Assembly (NCBI GenBank): GCA_023390055.1
Contig: JAEWDP010000078.1
Location: forward strand, 1 to 64,000
DNA length: 64,000 nucleotides
Source: Pseudomonadota bacterium
GTDB taxonomy: Bacteria; Pseudomonadota; Alphaproteobacteria; Rhizobiales; Rhizobiaceae
Direction of reading: 5' to 3'
Numbering within the stretch: the stretch's first letter is position 1; every line of letters begins with the position of its first letter. Shown one piece after another: positions 8,299 through 16,660 of this stretch. Under the pieces are notes generated by a model, which was not told where the DNA came from, ran no database searches, and saw only the letters and a list, made by a program, of their open reading frames with translations. The position numbers and the translations under genes are program-made.

Positions 8299-9249
8299 AT
8301 GAGCCATGTAGACGCCACCGAAATAAGGACGGTGCCACACAGGCGTGCGGTTCGCTGGCATATTGCGATCTTCCTGGCGCCAGCTTTTGTGATCTACACC
8401 GCGGTAATGATCCTGCCGTTGATTGAGACCCTGAGGCTATCGCTCTTCGATGTGATCGATGACAGACTTACCTTCGTTGGACTTGCCAACTTCGAGCGCC
8501 TTTTTGGTGATCCGCGCCTCGCTGAGGACTTCTGGAACGCGCTCTGGAACAACACGATCTTTTTCGTGATCCACATGCTGGTACAAAATCCCATCGGGAT
8601 TGCGCTCGCGGCAATGCTTTCGATCCCCACATTGCGCTTTGCAGCGTTCTACCGCTCAGCCATCTTTGTCCCCACTCTTCTGTCTTTCGTCATCGTCGGC
8701 TTTATTTGGAAACTGATCCTGTCACCCATCTGGGGGATAGCGCCAAGTCTCATGGATCTTGTTGGATTGAAGTTCCTTTTTGCACCATGGCTCGGCAAGC
8801 CCGAAAGTGCGCTGATTACCGTCTCGTTGATTTCCGTGTGGCAGTATGTCGGTATTCCTATGATGCTCATTTATGCAGCTCTTCTGAATATTCCCGATGA
8901 AGTTCTGGAGGCGGCTGAATGTGACGGTATTACCGGCTGGAGTCAGTTCTGGAAAATTAAGCTGCCACTCATCTTGCCCGCCATCGGCATCATCTCGGTG
9001 CTGACCTTTGTCGGAAACTTCAACGCATTTGACCTGATCTATACAGTGCAAGGTGCACTTGCGGGCCCCGATGGGTCGACGGATATTCTGGGTACATTGC
9101 TTTATCGAACGTTCTTTGGTTTCCAGAACCAGCTTGGCAACCGACCAATGGGTGCAACCATTGCAACCGTGATGTTCCTCATCATTCTTGCGGGGGTCTC
9201 CTTGTACCTTTTCGTCATCCAGCGGCGCATGCGTCGTTACCAGTTCTAA
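8299..9249 (+). CDS. Carbohydrate ABC transporter permease (MalF/UgpA type)
   Basis: This 316-residue inner-membrane protein has about six transmembrane segments, the first at residues 25-45 (IAIFLAPAFVIYTAVMILPL). The cytoplasmic EAA loop near residues 205-225 (EAAECDGITGWSQFWKIKLPLILP) docks with the ATPase. It is the first permease of the importer encoded from 6933 to 12239. A 110-base gap with a hairpin separates it from the binding-protein gene, and 11 bases separate it from the second permease. Confidence 0.94.
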   Translation: MSHVDATEIRTVPHRRAVRWHIAIFLAPAFVIYTAVMILPLIETLRLSLFDVIDDRLTFVGLANFERLFGDPRLAEDFWNALWNNTIFFVIHMLVQNPIGIALAAMLSIPTLRFAAFYRSAIFVPTLLSFVIVGFIWKLILSPIWGIAPSLMDLVGLKFLFAPWLGKPESALITVSLISVWQYVGIPMMLIYAALLNIPDEVLEAAECDGITGWSQFWKIKLPLILPAIGIISVLTFVGNFNAFDLIYTVQGALAGPDGSTDILGTLLYRTFFGFQNQLGNRPMGATIATVMFLIILAGVSLYLFVIQRRMRRYQF

Positions 9250-9260
9250 GGCCTGCCGAT

Positions 9261-10100
9261 ATGTCGAAAGCCCGCTCGTCAACTTTACGTTCCGGCCTTA
9301 TCCATCTGGCCCTCATCGCTTACACGGCGATTGCTCTCTTTCCCGTCTTTCTGACACTGGTGAACTCGCTCAAATCGCGCAATGCCATATTCCGTGAGCC
9401 CCTCGCTTTGCCGACGTCGAAGACCTTCAGCCTTGTCGGTTACGAAACCGTCCTCAAGCAGGGAGATTTCATTGGTTATTTCCAAAACAGCTTGATCGTT
9501 ACGGTTGTTTCCATCGCGCTCGTGCTGCTGTTTGGCGCCATGGCCGCATTTGCGCTGTCGGAATACCGTTTTCGCGGCAACATGCTGATGGGTCTTTATC
9601 TTGCTCTCGGGATCATGATTCCGATCCGCCTCGGAACCGTGGCTATTCTCCAGGGCATGGTTGCTACAGGGCTTGTTAATACCCTGCCTGCACTTGTCCT
9701 TGTTTATACGGCTCAAGGTCTGCCACTTGCGATATTCATCCTTTCAGAATTTATACGTACGGTTTCGGATGACCTGAAGAATGCCGGGCGTATCGATGGC
9801 TTGTCGGAATATGCTATCTTCTTTCGCCTTGTATTGCCTTTGGTTCGTCCCGCAATGGCGACGGTCGCCGTCTTTACCATGATCCCGATTTGGAACGACC
9901 TATGGTTTCCGTTGATCCTGGCTCCTGGCGAGGCGACGAAAACAATCACACTGGGCGCCCAGATGTTCATCGGTCAGTACGTCACCAATTGGAATGCCGT
10001 TCTCTCGGCTCTGTCACTTGCCATCCTGCCCGTCCTTGTCCTCTACGTTATTTTCTCGCGGCAATTGATCCGCGGTATCACCTCCGGAGCTGTTAAGTGA
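9261..10100 (+). CDS. Carbohydrate ABC transporter permease (MalG/UgpE type)
   Basis: The 279-residue protein is the second membrane subunit, with about six transmembrane helices. Its EAA-type loop is at about residues 170-195 (LKNAGRIDGLSEYAIFFRLVLPLVRPA). The C-terminal RQLIRGITSGAVK tail is typical of MalG-like permeases. Its stop overlaps the start of the oxidoreductase gene by four bases (GTGA), so the two are likely co-translated. Confidence 0.94.
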   Translation: MSKARSSTLRSGLIHLALIAYTAIALFPVFLTLVNSLKSRNAIFREPLALPTSKTFSLVGYETVLKQGDFIGYFQNSLIVTVVSIALVLLFGAMAAFALSEYRFRGNMLMGLYLALGIMIPIRLGTVAILQGMVATGLVNTLPALVLVYTAQGLPLAIFILSEFIRTVSDDLKNAGRIDGLSEYAIFFRLVLPLVRPAMATVAVFTMIPIWNDLWFPLILAPGEATKTITLGAQMFIGQYVTNWNAVLSALSLAILPVLVLYVIFSRQLIRGITSGAVK

Positions 10101-11185
10101 GTTTTCAGAATAGACCCGTTCGCGTTCTGGTCGCCGGCCTCGGCAATATGGGCCGCAGCCATGCGCTTGCGTACCATAACAATCCCGGTTTTGAGATTGT
10201 CGGGTTGGTTAATCGTTCGCCGGTAGTCCTGCCGGAGGAACTGCGTACGTACACTATTCATCCATCCTTTCCGGACGCATTGAACGCGCTGAAACCGGAC
10301 CTGTGTTCCATCTGTACGTATTCGGACAGCCATGCCGATTATGCTGTGGCGGCATTCGGGGCGGGTTGCCACGTTTTTGTCGAAAAGCCCCTCGCGACGA
10401 CCGTTGCAGATGCCGAGCGTGTCGTCGCCGCGGCAAGGGCAAGCGGCCGGAAACTGGTGATCGGTTATATCTTGAGGCATCATCCATCGTGGGTACGCCT
10501 CGTAGAAGAGGCCCGTAAGCTTGGACCGCCCTATGTTTTTCGTATGAACCTTAACCAGCAGTCCAGCGGCCCGACTTGGGAAACTCATAAGGCATTGATG
10601 CAGACGACCTCGCCCATTGTTGACTGCGGCGTGCACTATGTCGATGTCATGTGCCAGATTACGGATGCCGAACCGGTACAGGTTCGTGGCATGGGATTGT
10701 CTCTGTCGGATGAGATTGCGCCAGACATGTATAATTATGGCCAGTTGCAGGTGATGTTCGCGGACGGATCGGTTGGATGGTATGAAGCCGGCTGGGGTCC
10801 GATGATTTCCGAGACCGCGTTCTTCGTGAAGGATGTGATGTCGCCGAATGGGTCTGTATCGATCGTCATGGATCCGAATGCGAAGTCTGATGATATCGAT
10901 ACGCACACCAAGACTTCACTGATCCGAATTCATTCTGCCGAAAGAGGACCGGAGGGAAAGTTCCTGAAACCAGACCAGGACCTCGCGATGGCCGGGGAGC
11001 CCGGCCACCAGGATCTCTGTAATCTCGAACAGGCCTATGTGTTGAAGGCCATTCGCGAGGATATTGATCTTGGGCGCCACATGAATGATGCCATTCAGTC
11101 GCTGCGGATCTGCCTTGCTGCCGACGAAAGCGTGCGAACCGGTGCGCCGGTCCGGCTGCAGGGCAGTTTCGGCAAAAGCCGGTAG
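10097..11185 (+). CDS. Gfo/Idh/MocA family oxidoreductase
   Basis: The 362-residue protein has an N-terminal Rossmann fold (VLVAGLGNMGRSHALAY, residues 10-26) and the family motif EKPLATTV near residue 98, where the lysine is usually catalytic. A C-terminal beta-sheet substrate domain follows. These enzymes oxidise or reduce sugars or related alcohols with NAD(P). The start is GTG at 10097, preceded by a GGAG site and overlapping the permease stop. Its place inside an amino-sugar importer operon suggests it acts on the imported sugar or a derivative. MurQ and NagA alone do not need it, so its reaction is open. Confidence 0.9.
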   Translation: MSFQNRPVRVLVAGLGNMGRSHALAYHNNPGFEIVGLVNRSPVVLPEELRTYTIHPSFPDALNALKPDLCSICTYSDSHADYAVAAFGAGCHVFVEKPLATTVADAERVVAAARASGRKLVIGYILRHHPSWVRLVEEARKLGPPYVFRMNLNQQSSGPTWETHKALMQTTSPIVDCGVHYVDVMCQITDAEPVQVRGMGLSLSDEIAPDMYNYGQLQVMFADGSVGWYEAGWGPMISETAFFVKDVMSPNGSVSIVMDPNAKSDDIDTHTKTSLIRIHSAERGPEGKFLKPDQDLAMAGEPGHQDLCNLEQAYVLKAIREDIDLGRHMNDAIQSLRICLAADESVRTGAPVRLQGSFGKSR

Positions 11186-11234
11186 TCGCTCTACGTCCGA
11201 AATCGCGTGAATACGAAATCTAAGGAAGACACCA

Positions 11235-12239
11235 TTGGGTTCGCTGCAACTAACATCTATCCGCAAGTCTTTCGGCAAGCATGAGGTGCTCAAGGGTATT
11301 GATCTTGATGTTGCGGATGGCGAGTTTGTTATCTTCGTCGGCCCATCCGGATGTGGGAAATCGACGTTGCTGCGGGTGATTGCCGGCCTTGAGGACGCGA
11401 CATCCGGCAGCATGCGTATCGATGGTAGTGAGGTCGTAAGCACGCCCCCTGCAAAACGCGGCATTGCGATGGTATTCCAGACTTACGCGCTTTACCCGCA
11501 CCTTTCAGTCAAGGATAATATGGGTCTTGGATTGAAGCAGGCCGGCGAGCCGAAAGCAGTAATCGCGGAGCGTGTTTCCAAGGCGTCGTCGATGCTGGGA
11601 CTTGATCCGTATCTCGCGCGCCGACCGGCGGAACTTTCTGGTGGTCAACGTCAACGGGTCGCAATTGGACGCGCCATTGTGCGTGAACCGAAACTTTTCC
11701 TGTTCGATGAACCGCTGTCCAATCTCGATGCGGCTCTTCGAGTGCAGACACGTCTGGAGATTGCAAGCCTGCATCGCCGGCTGAAAGCAACGATGATCTA
11801 CGTCACGCACGATCAGGTGGAAGCGATGACGCTTGCAGACAAGATCGTCGTACTGAACGCCGGTGCGATTGAACAGGTAGGCTCGCCGATGGAACTCTAC
11901 AACAGGCCCGCCAATCTATTCGTCGCAGGGTTCATTGGATCTCCGCAGATGAATTTCATCACGGCTGATAGACTTGGCCGCTCGGACGCTGCAACGGTAG
12001 GCATCCGGCCCGAGCACATTACATTGTCGCACGATAGTGGCGCGTGGAAGGGCAAGGTCGAACATGTCGAACATCTCGGTGCTGATACGATCATATATAT
12101 CGATGCCGAAACTGCGGGACCGTTGACGGTGCGCCTGTTTGGTGAGCACGCCTACAAAGCGGATGACATCGTCTTTGCATCACCCGAAATGTCCCGCCTG
12201 CATCTGTTCGACCTGGATAGTAAGGCGTTAAGAGCCTGA
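11235..12239 (+). CDS. Sugar ABC transporter ATP-binding protein (UgpC/MsmK type)
   Basis: The 334-residue ATPase has Walker A GPSGCGKST at about residues 36-44, the signature LSGGQRQRVAIGRA near 135, Walker B LFLFDEPLSNLD near 155, and the H-loop YVTHDQ. A shortened C-terminal TOBE regulatory region follows (GIRPEHITL). It energises the two permeases. The start is probably TTG at 11235 with a GGAAG site upstream. No other in-frame codon gives a complete first strand. It is the last gene of the plus-strand operon, about 50 bases after the oxidoreductase. Confidence 0.93.
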   Translation: MGSLQLTSIRKSFGKHEVLKGIDLDVADGEFVIFVGPSGCGKSTLLRVIAGLEDATSGSMRIDGSEVVSTPPAKRGIAMVFQTYALYPHLSVKDNMGLGLKQAGEPKAVIAERVSKASSMLGLDPYLARRPAELSGGQRQRVAIGRAIVREPKLFLFDEPLSNLDAALRVQTRLEIASLHRRLKATMIYVTHDQVEAMTLADKIVVLNAGAIEQVGSPMELYNRPANLFVAGFIGSPQMNFITADRLGRSDAATVGIRPEHITLSHDSGAWKGKVEHVEHLGADTIIYIDAETAGPLTVRLFGEHAYKADDIVFASPEMSRLHLFDLDSKALRA

Positions 12240-12248
12240 ACTGATCGC

Positions 12249-13511
12249 CTATTCCGGCAGCGCGGAAATGAACGTATTTTCAAATGAGCGCCCTACTCGG
12301 CGGAGTTGTTCATCGTAATTTCGGCGGGTATGCGGGTCGAAAACTGCAATCGGGGCGTTGATTGTAGCGCTTGCTACGCCGCCCACTGTCTGTGCGGTAC
12401 CAAGTGCGACAGCACTGATACGATGGCCAAGCCCAATCGTTGAATCAGTGATCTTTTGGCCTTCCAGCAGTCTTGTCCCGATGAGCTGCACGACTTCGGG
12501 GCTTTCTGCGAACTTGCCGTGGTTCAAGCGATCACCACCCTTGAGCGCAGTCAGGTCTATAACGGAAATACCCGCATTCTCGAATTCGGAGCGATACGGC
12601 TCGACGGTCGGGTCAACCTGCCCCAATCGGTCGATATTGCCGGAAATGCGACGTGATAACTGCAATGCCCGGTCGTCGCGCGAGACAAAGAGCGTAAAGT
12701 CCGGTCGGTCTGGACCAAGGGCGCTATATTGCTGGGCGAATACATCGACGTCGAGGTCTGGAGAGGCAAGGATAACGTTTTCAATCTTGGATGCTACACG
12801 GCCGTCGCGGATCGCCATTTGCCGCAGCGCTTCGACTGTCAGCCATGAGCCCATTGAATGGGCCATGACGGTGATCTCACCGACGTTGGGATTCCTTGCG
12901 ATGGACCTCAACATATCTTCGAGAGCATCACGGGAATAGTTGGTGCTCTCTTTATCGTAATTGTAGTCGAAGATTGAGGCGCGAGATGGCCAGGTGAACA
13001 GGATCGGCGTCACATCCGTACCTGAATCATGCACAATCTGCGCCAAGCGATAGACGGCATCCTCGTAACGGTTATTGAAGCCGTGAATGAAAACAAGTGC
13101 TCGTCGACTGGCAGGAAGGTGTTTGTTGAGCCAGTGATTAGCTTGCACCTTATCAGCGACAGGCATTACCCGTACTGTGGCAAACTCCTTGGATGGATCG
13201 GCTGGCAGGCGCTTCGGCCACTGCACTTCACCAATCTTGCGATTGGCATCCGGAGGAATGGAAATAGCGATGTCGGTAATTTCAAGCGTGTCACCCCGTT
13301 CACCGGAGAATAGTATACCTGGCTTCTCTGAAGGGAGGCGTGTCGTGGCCACCAGCATGTCGACCTGTGTTCCAGGCGTTTGCGCAGCCGCGGCGGTGGG
13401 AATGAGCACACCCTGTGGTCGTCCGGCGCAACCGGAAAGACTTGCGGCCAGTACGAGCGAAAGGATAGTTGTCCACACAGGGATAGCGGTTGATGCTGAA
13501 TATCTTACCAT
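12249..13511 (-). CDS. Lipoprotein alpha/beta hydrolase (DUF900 family)
   Basis: This 420-residue protein begins with a lipoprotein signal peptide ending in the lipobox LSGC (Cys28), so it is probably anchored to a membrane. The rest matches the DUF900 alpha/beta hydrolases: VFIHGFNNRYEDAVYR (oxyanion region), TWPSRAS, and the nucleophile elbow AHSMGSW near residue 220. The substrate is unknown for most members. It converges with the ABC ATPase gene (10 bases between stops) and lies beside the left end of the tRNA-Ala island, so before integration it neighboured the tRNA. Confidence 0.88.
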   Translation of the reverse strand: MVRYSASTAIPVWTTILSLVLAASLSGCAGRPQGVLIPTAAAAQTPGTQVDMLVATTRLPSEKPGILFSGERGDTLEITDIAISIPPDANRKIGEVQWPKRLPADPSKEFATVRVMPVADKVQANHWLNKHLPASRRALVFIHGFNNRYEDAVYRLAQIVHDSGTDVTPILFTWPSRASIFDYNYDKESTNYSRDALEDMLRSIARNPNVGEITVMAHSMGSWLTVEALRQMAIRDGRVASKIENVILASPDLDVDVFAQQYSALGPDRPDFTLFVSRDDRALQLSRRISGNIDRLGQVDPTVEPYRSEFENAGISVIDLTALKGGDRLNHGKFAESPEVVQLIGTRLLEGQKITDSTIGLGHRISAVALGTAQTVGGVASATINAPIAVFDPHTRRNYDEQLRRVGRSFENTFISALPE

Positions 13512-13797
13512 CTCTCCATTCAGATTGAACGAGCCGGAATGTCAATCAGCCTGAAAGCCTTGGCATGTTTATCAGTGTATAGGGCGGCAATTGCGTGCTC
13601 CTGCTACACCACCTGCCGCATACGGGCCGGGTCCGACTGGGTCTGACATTCTATCTATGAGCTTTGCAGGTTTGATCTCGCTGTCGCCTTTCCCTGAACA
13701 AGGGTTTGGATAAGCTGGAATTCCGAATTCCACGGCGGATGTGCCTCATCTCGCGTTCATGGGGAGGAGCCCAAATGACTGATCTTCAAAGGTAAAA
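13512..13797. other. Non-coding flank left of the island
   Basis: No convincing gene is visible between the hydrolase start and the left attachment repeat. This is the chromosomal flank that adjoined the 3' end of tRNA-Ala before island insertion. It should hold the hydrolase promoter, but no clear boxes were found. Confidence 0.5.
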
Positions 13798-13815
13798 TTG
13801 GTGGAGCTAAGCGGG
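13798..13815 (+). repeat. attL: left direct repeat of the island
   Basis: TTGGTGGAGCTAAGCGGG is identical to the tRNA-Ala 3' end at 23562-23579. Bases outside the 18 differ on both sides. Confidence 0.9.
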
Positions 13816-13879
13816 GCCTCCACGATTGCCTGATAACCTATTGAAGCTATTGATAAGACGCGATAATCCCGGACAAAAG

Positions 13880-13901
13880 TTGGTCTGAGTGATTGGTCTG
13901 A
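13880..13901 (+). repeat. Left integrase arm-type repeats (two copies)
   Basis: Two copies of TTGGTCTGA begin at 13880 and 13893 (13-base period), just before the integrase ATG at 13903. Three more copies sit at the right end of the island (23467-23498). Same-orientation short repeats near both ends of an element are typical of arm sites bound by tyrosine integrases. Their overlap with the int start could let the integrase repress its own gene. Confidence 0.7.
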
Positions 13902-13902
13902 A

Positions 13903-15390
13903 ATGGCAAAAAATGCCCGACGTTATCTCGTTTTGCGTGGTCTTAAATACTGGTTTAAGCGCGACATCCCCGCCGCAATACGTCACCATTTCGGCGGCAA
14001 GAGCGCATATCTTGTGAACCTTGAGACTGGCGACATCCGCGCGGCGATGGAGCGACGAGACGAGATCAAACGGGAAACCGACAAGCTCTACCGAGATGTC
14101 AGATCGGGCAAAGCATCAGGGCCGGTGGCAGATACTATTCGGGAAAAGGCAGAGCTTTGGGCGCAAGAAATTGCCGAAGCAAAAGCTGATCCTTGGGGTT
14201 GGACTGCCAAAATTTACGGTCGAGACCGCGACGACGTGGAAGACCACGAAGTTGACACTCCTCGGGAGTTTGTCGAGCGTGAAGCCGATGAGATTGAGCG
14301 CAGCCATGGCTTCAAGGCGAAAGACCGATTTCTCGATCTTGTTCAAGGTCGGGTTGATGTCGATCATCATGTTGAAACCTACCTGAAAGAGCGGAGACTT
14401 GCCCCGGTCACAATTAGAGAGCGCCGCAATCTGATTTTGCGTTTCGCCGCATGGGCTAAATTGAAGGGGCTTCCGTTGCGACGGATCGACCGCCAGAAAG
14501 CGGGTGCCGACTACTCGGAAGCCATTGCGCCGTTGGATGTCCGGACCGGCGGCAAGCACCTCGGAAGCGTCAAGCTTTATTGGGATTGGCTCATCGCTCG
14601 CGGTCATGTGAAGGGAGAGAACCCTTGGACCGGCCAGAACCTGACTGACCATGGACGGCGAGTGGAGCGCGACGGCAAGAAAAAGGAGCGGGCATTCACA
14701 GAGGCGGAAATGAAAACCCTGCTCTACTCCGCATACCCGCCGCGCATGTCTATGTCATTCAAATCTCAACTTGAGGACATGATGAAGATTGCCGCGCTGT
14801 CGGGAATGCGAGAAAGTGAGATGGCGACCCTTTGGGTGGAGGAGTGCCCAACCGACGACGAGTGGGGAGGTTGCTTCAACTTGCAGCAGGGCAAAACTGG
14901 TGCTGCCGCGAGACGTATCCCAATGCACCCGGAGCTTGTCGAGATTGTTGAGCGGCGAAGCAAAGGGAAAGGGCCGCAAGACTGGCTGTTCGATGAACTT
15001 GAAGATGAGCGTGATCCCGGCGATGTCTTTGGCAAACGCTTCCGGGCCTACCGCTTGAAACTCGAGGTCGATGATAAGCGTCCCGGCCAACGACGCAGCC
15101 TTGTGAATTTTCATTCGTTCCGCCGTTGGTTCATCACACAATGCGAGCAAGCAGGTATCCCCGTAAGTACGATCTCGTTCGTTGCGGGGCATGAAGACGG
15201 AAGAAGGGAAATGGCCCTCAGCGTTTACTCAGATGGACCGGCGTGGCGACAAATGAGGGAATGCGTGGAAGCCGTGAACCTGCCACTACAGGGCAACGAC
15301 GAAAAAATTGCAGAAATTTGCGAGGCACCGACCTCGACGGATGCGGAAGGTAGTATTCCCCCCGGTGGGGTCCCGCCTATTGCAGCGTAG
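13903..15390 (+). CDS. Tyrosine site-specific integrase of the island
   Basis: The 495-residue recombinase carries an N-terminal DUF6538-like segment (residues 5-40, RRYLVLRGLKYWFKRDIPAAI), a SAM-like core-binding domain (about 145-235), and a C-terminal catalytic domain. The catalytic set is visible: R303 in SGMRESE, H404 and R407 in HSFRR, H430 in GHEDG, and the nucleophile Y442 in SVYSDG. It should cut within the 18-base repeat and integrate the island into tRNA-Ala. It lies 88 bases inside attL and reads inward. The frame is intact, so the island may still be excisable. Confidence 0.95.
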   Translation: MAKNARRYLVLRGLKYWFKRDIPAAIRHHFGGKSAYLVNLETGDIRAAMERRDEIKRETDKLYRDVRSGKASGPVADTIREKAELWAQEIAEAKADPWGWTAKIYGRDRDDVEDHEVDTPREFVEREADEIERSHGFKAKDRFLDLVQGRVDVDHHVETYLKERRLAPVTIRERRNLILRFAAWAKLKGLPLRRIDRQKAGADYSEAIAPLDVRTGGKHLGSVKLYWDWLIARGHVKGENPWTGQNLTDHGRRVERDGKKKERAFTEAEMKTLLYSAYPPRMSMSFKSQLEDMMKIAALSGMRESEMATLWVEECPTDDEWGGCFNLQQGKTGAAARRIPMHPELVEIVERRSKGKGPQDWLFDELEDERDPGDVFGKRFRAYRLKLEVDDKRPGQRRSLVNFHSFRRWFITQCEQAGIPVSTISFVAGHEDGRREMALSVYSDGPAWRQMRECVEAVNLPLQGNDEKIAEICEAPTSTDAEGSIPPGGVPPIAA

Positions 15391-15952
15391 CCGCTGCTTC
15401 CTCCGGCGTTCGGATGATCATTGCGGAGAAATCCGGGTGGCCATTCAATATTTTGAGGCGCTGATCGCTCGTCACGAAAACGTCGCGGCTCGCATGGTCG
15501 TGCGCCCACAGAGCTTGGGCGTCGAGCATCTGATTGCGCCACCGTAGCCCGGCTGGTGAAGTCAGGTCGTTCACGTCGGCACCCCTCGCAGCCGCATACT
15601 CGGCCCATTCAACGGGCGAGGTGGGAAAGAGTAGGCTGTAGATCGCGGCTTCACGCGCCGATCCTTCCTCTGATCCCCAGACGGAGTGATTGAAGAATGA
15701 TACGTCCCATCGGCCAATAGACGGCAGGAGGGGCAAGCCGCCAAAGCCGAGCGTGATCCGGCGTTCTTCGAAGATGTCCATGCTGGCCAGGAACGCACCG
15801 CTTTGCTGTCGCTCCGACGCACTGGATGCGACCAATGCTAGATCGGCTTCTCCTCTTGCACTGGCGGCGAGCAGCGCCCGGATATGCACGGCTGCTGGCC
15901 GGTCTTCCGCCATGTCGATCAAGCAGTTCGTGTCGAGCGTGAAGGACATCAT
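15377..15952 (-). CDS. PIN-domain protein (possible VapC-like toxin)
   Basis: The 191-residue protein has PIN-fold acidic motifs: an N-terminal LDTNCLIDM with D7, and a C-terminal DAQALWAHDHASRDVFVTSDQRLK carrying the later acidic residues. PIN proteins are metal-dependent ribonucleases, often toxins paired with an upstream antitoxin. It is longer than a typical 130-residue VapC, with a central insertion. The ATG at 15952 (or 15949) overlaps the stop of a short upstream frame in an ATGATGA junction, the classic toxin-antitoxin arrangement. Toxin activity is inferred. It converges with the integrase, overlapping its end by 14 bases. Confidence 0.7.
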   Translation of the reverse strand: MMSFTLDTNCLIDMAEDRPAAVHIRALLAASARGEADLALVASSASERQQSGAFLASMDIFEERRITLGFGGLPLLPSIGRWDVSFFNHSVWGSEEGSAREAAIYSLLFPTSPVEWAEYAAARGADVNDLTSPAGLRWRNQMLDAQALWAHDHASRDVFVTSDQRLKILNGHPDFSAMIIRTPEEAAATLQ

Positions 15953-16116
15953 TTGAGCAGCTGATCCACACCCTGCAACGCCACCGATAGTGCAGCCATT
16001 GATGCCGCCCAACTCGCCCATTTTCCTTGGCGTTTGAGGTCGTTCATGAACTCGTCAATGTTGTCGCGAATGTCCACTATGGCCCGACGATCAACCTGAG
16101 AAAGCTCGTCAATCAA
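15949..16116 (-). CDS. Small unrecognised protein upstream of the PIN gene, possibly truncated antitoxin partner
   Basis: A short frame ends in a four-base-type overlap with the PIN gene. From a TTG at 16116 it gives 55 residues (LIDELSQVDRRAIVDIRD and an amphipathic C terminus ending QGVDQLLK). I recognise no family. The frame stays open to an ATG at 16293, but that upstream part crosses the 18-base inverted repeat at 16125-16185 and the antisense of IS21 leader DNA. The native N terminus was probably lost when transposon DNA inserted. Coding status and start are uncertain. Confidence 0.4.
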   Translation of the reverse strand: MIDELSQVDRRAIVDIRDNIDEFMNDLKRQGKWASWAASMAALSVALQGVDQLLK

Positions 16117-16124
16117 GATGGCTG

Positions 16125-16185
16125 CGTCGCCATGAGCGCCTCGAAGGGAGGGCGTAGCCCGACCGGAGAGGCGCTCATGGCGACG
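16125..16185. repeat. Perfect 18-base inverted repeat
   Basis: CGTCGCCATGAGCGCCTC at 16125-16142 is exactly reverse-complementary to 16168-16185, with a 25-base spacer containing GGGCGTAGCCC. It lies where the PIN operon sequence meets IS21/resolvase remnants. It could be a strong RNA hairpin, a recombination scar or an element end. Confidence 0.8.
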
Positions 16186-16273
16186 GCGCGAACCCGCAAA
16201 GGGGTCCGCGCCGTCTGGTGATCGCGATGTGTTTGGGCTCTTTTCTTCTTTCCGTCCAAAGAGAGAAGATTCG

Positions 16274-16660
16274 ATGCCCGGCAGACACATCACAGATCAA
16301 CAGATGAGGCTTTACATGCAAAATCGTCAAAAACACAATGTCCCCGTAGCCGCAGCCAAAGCAGGTTTCAGCGCATCAACGGGCTATCGGCTTGAAGCCG
16401 ATCCTCGTCTACCGAGCGAGAAGAAGACCAAACGCGAACGAAGACGCCCCGATCCTTTGGAAGGGATCTTCGTCGAAGAAGTGGTCCCAATGCTGCAAAG
16501 CGCTCCAGGTCTACGAGCTGTCGGGATTTTCCGGGAACTTCGCAGACGCCATCCTGAACTTGATCCAAGCGTTCGCCGTACACTCGAACGCCGCATAAGA
16601 GAGTGGCGCGCATTCCATGGCGAGGATCACGATGTCATATTCCGGCAGGTTCACGAACCG
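16274..16660 (+). pseudogene. IS21 family transposase (IstA), 5' fragment
   Basis: The first 129 residues (MPGRHITDQQMRLYM... ending VIFRQVHEP) match the N terminus of IS21-family IstA transposases: a helix-turn-helix (PVAAAKAGFSASTGYR), a basic linker, and the RRTLERRIREWRAFHGE block before the DDE domain. The catalytic domain is missing. The frame passes straight into unrelated resolvase DNA and stops at 16717. A full IstA has about 500 residues, so this is a dead remnant. No istB is present. Confidence 0.85.

Noticed and set aside
10043..10906. 287-residue minus-strand frame
   Set aside because: Antisense to the Gfo/Idh gene, with His/Arg/Ile-rich shadow composition.
13696..13715. AGGGTTTGGATAA as a copy of the AAGGGTTTGATAA next to attR
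   Set aside because: The match is short and imperfect and lies outside the 18-base repeat on the left, so it is not counted as part of the attachment site.
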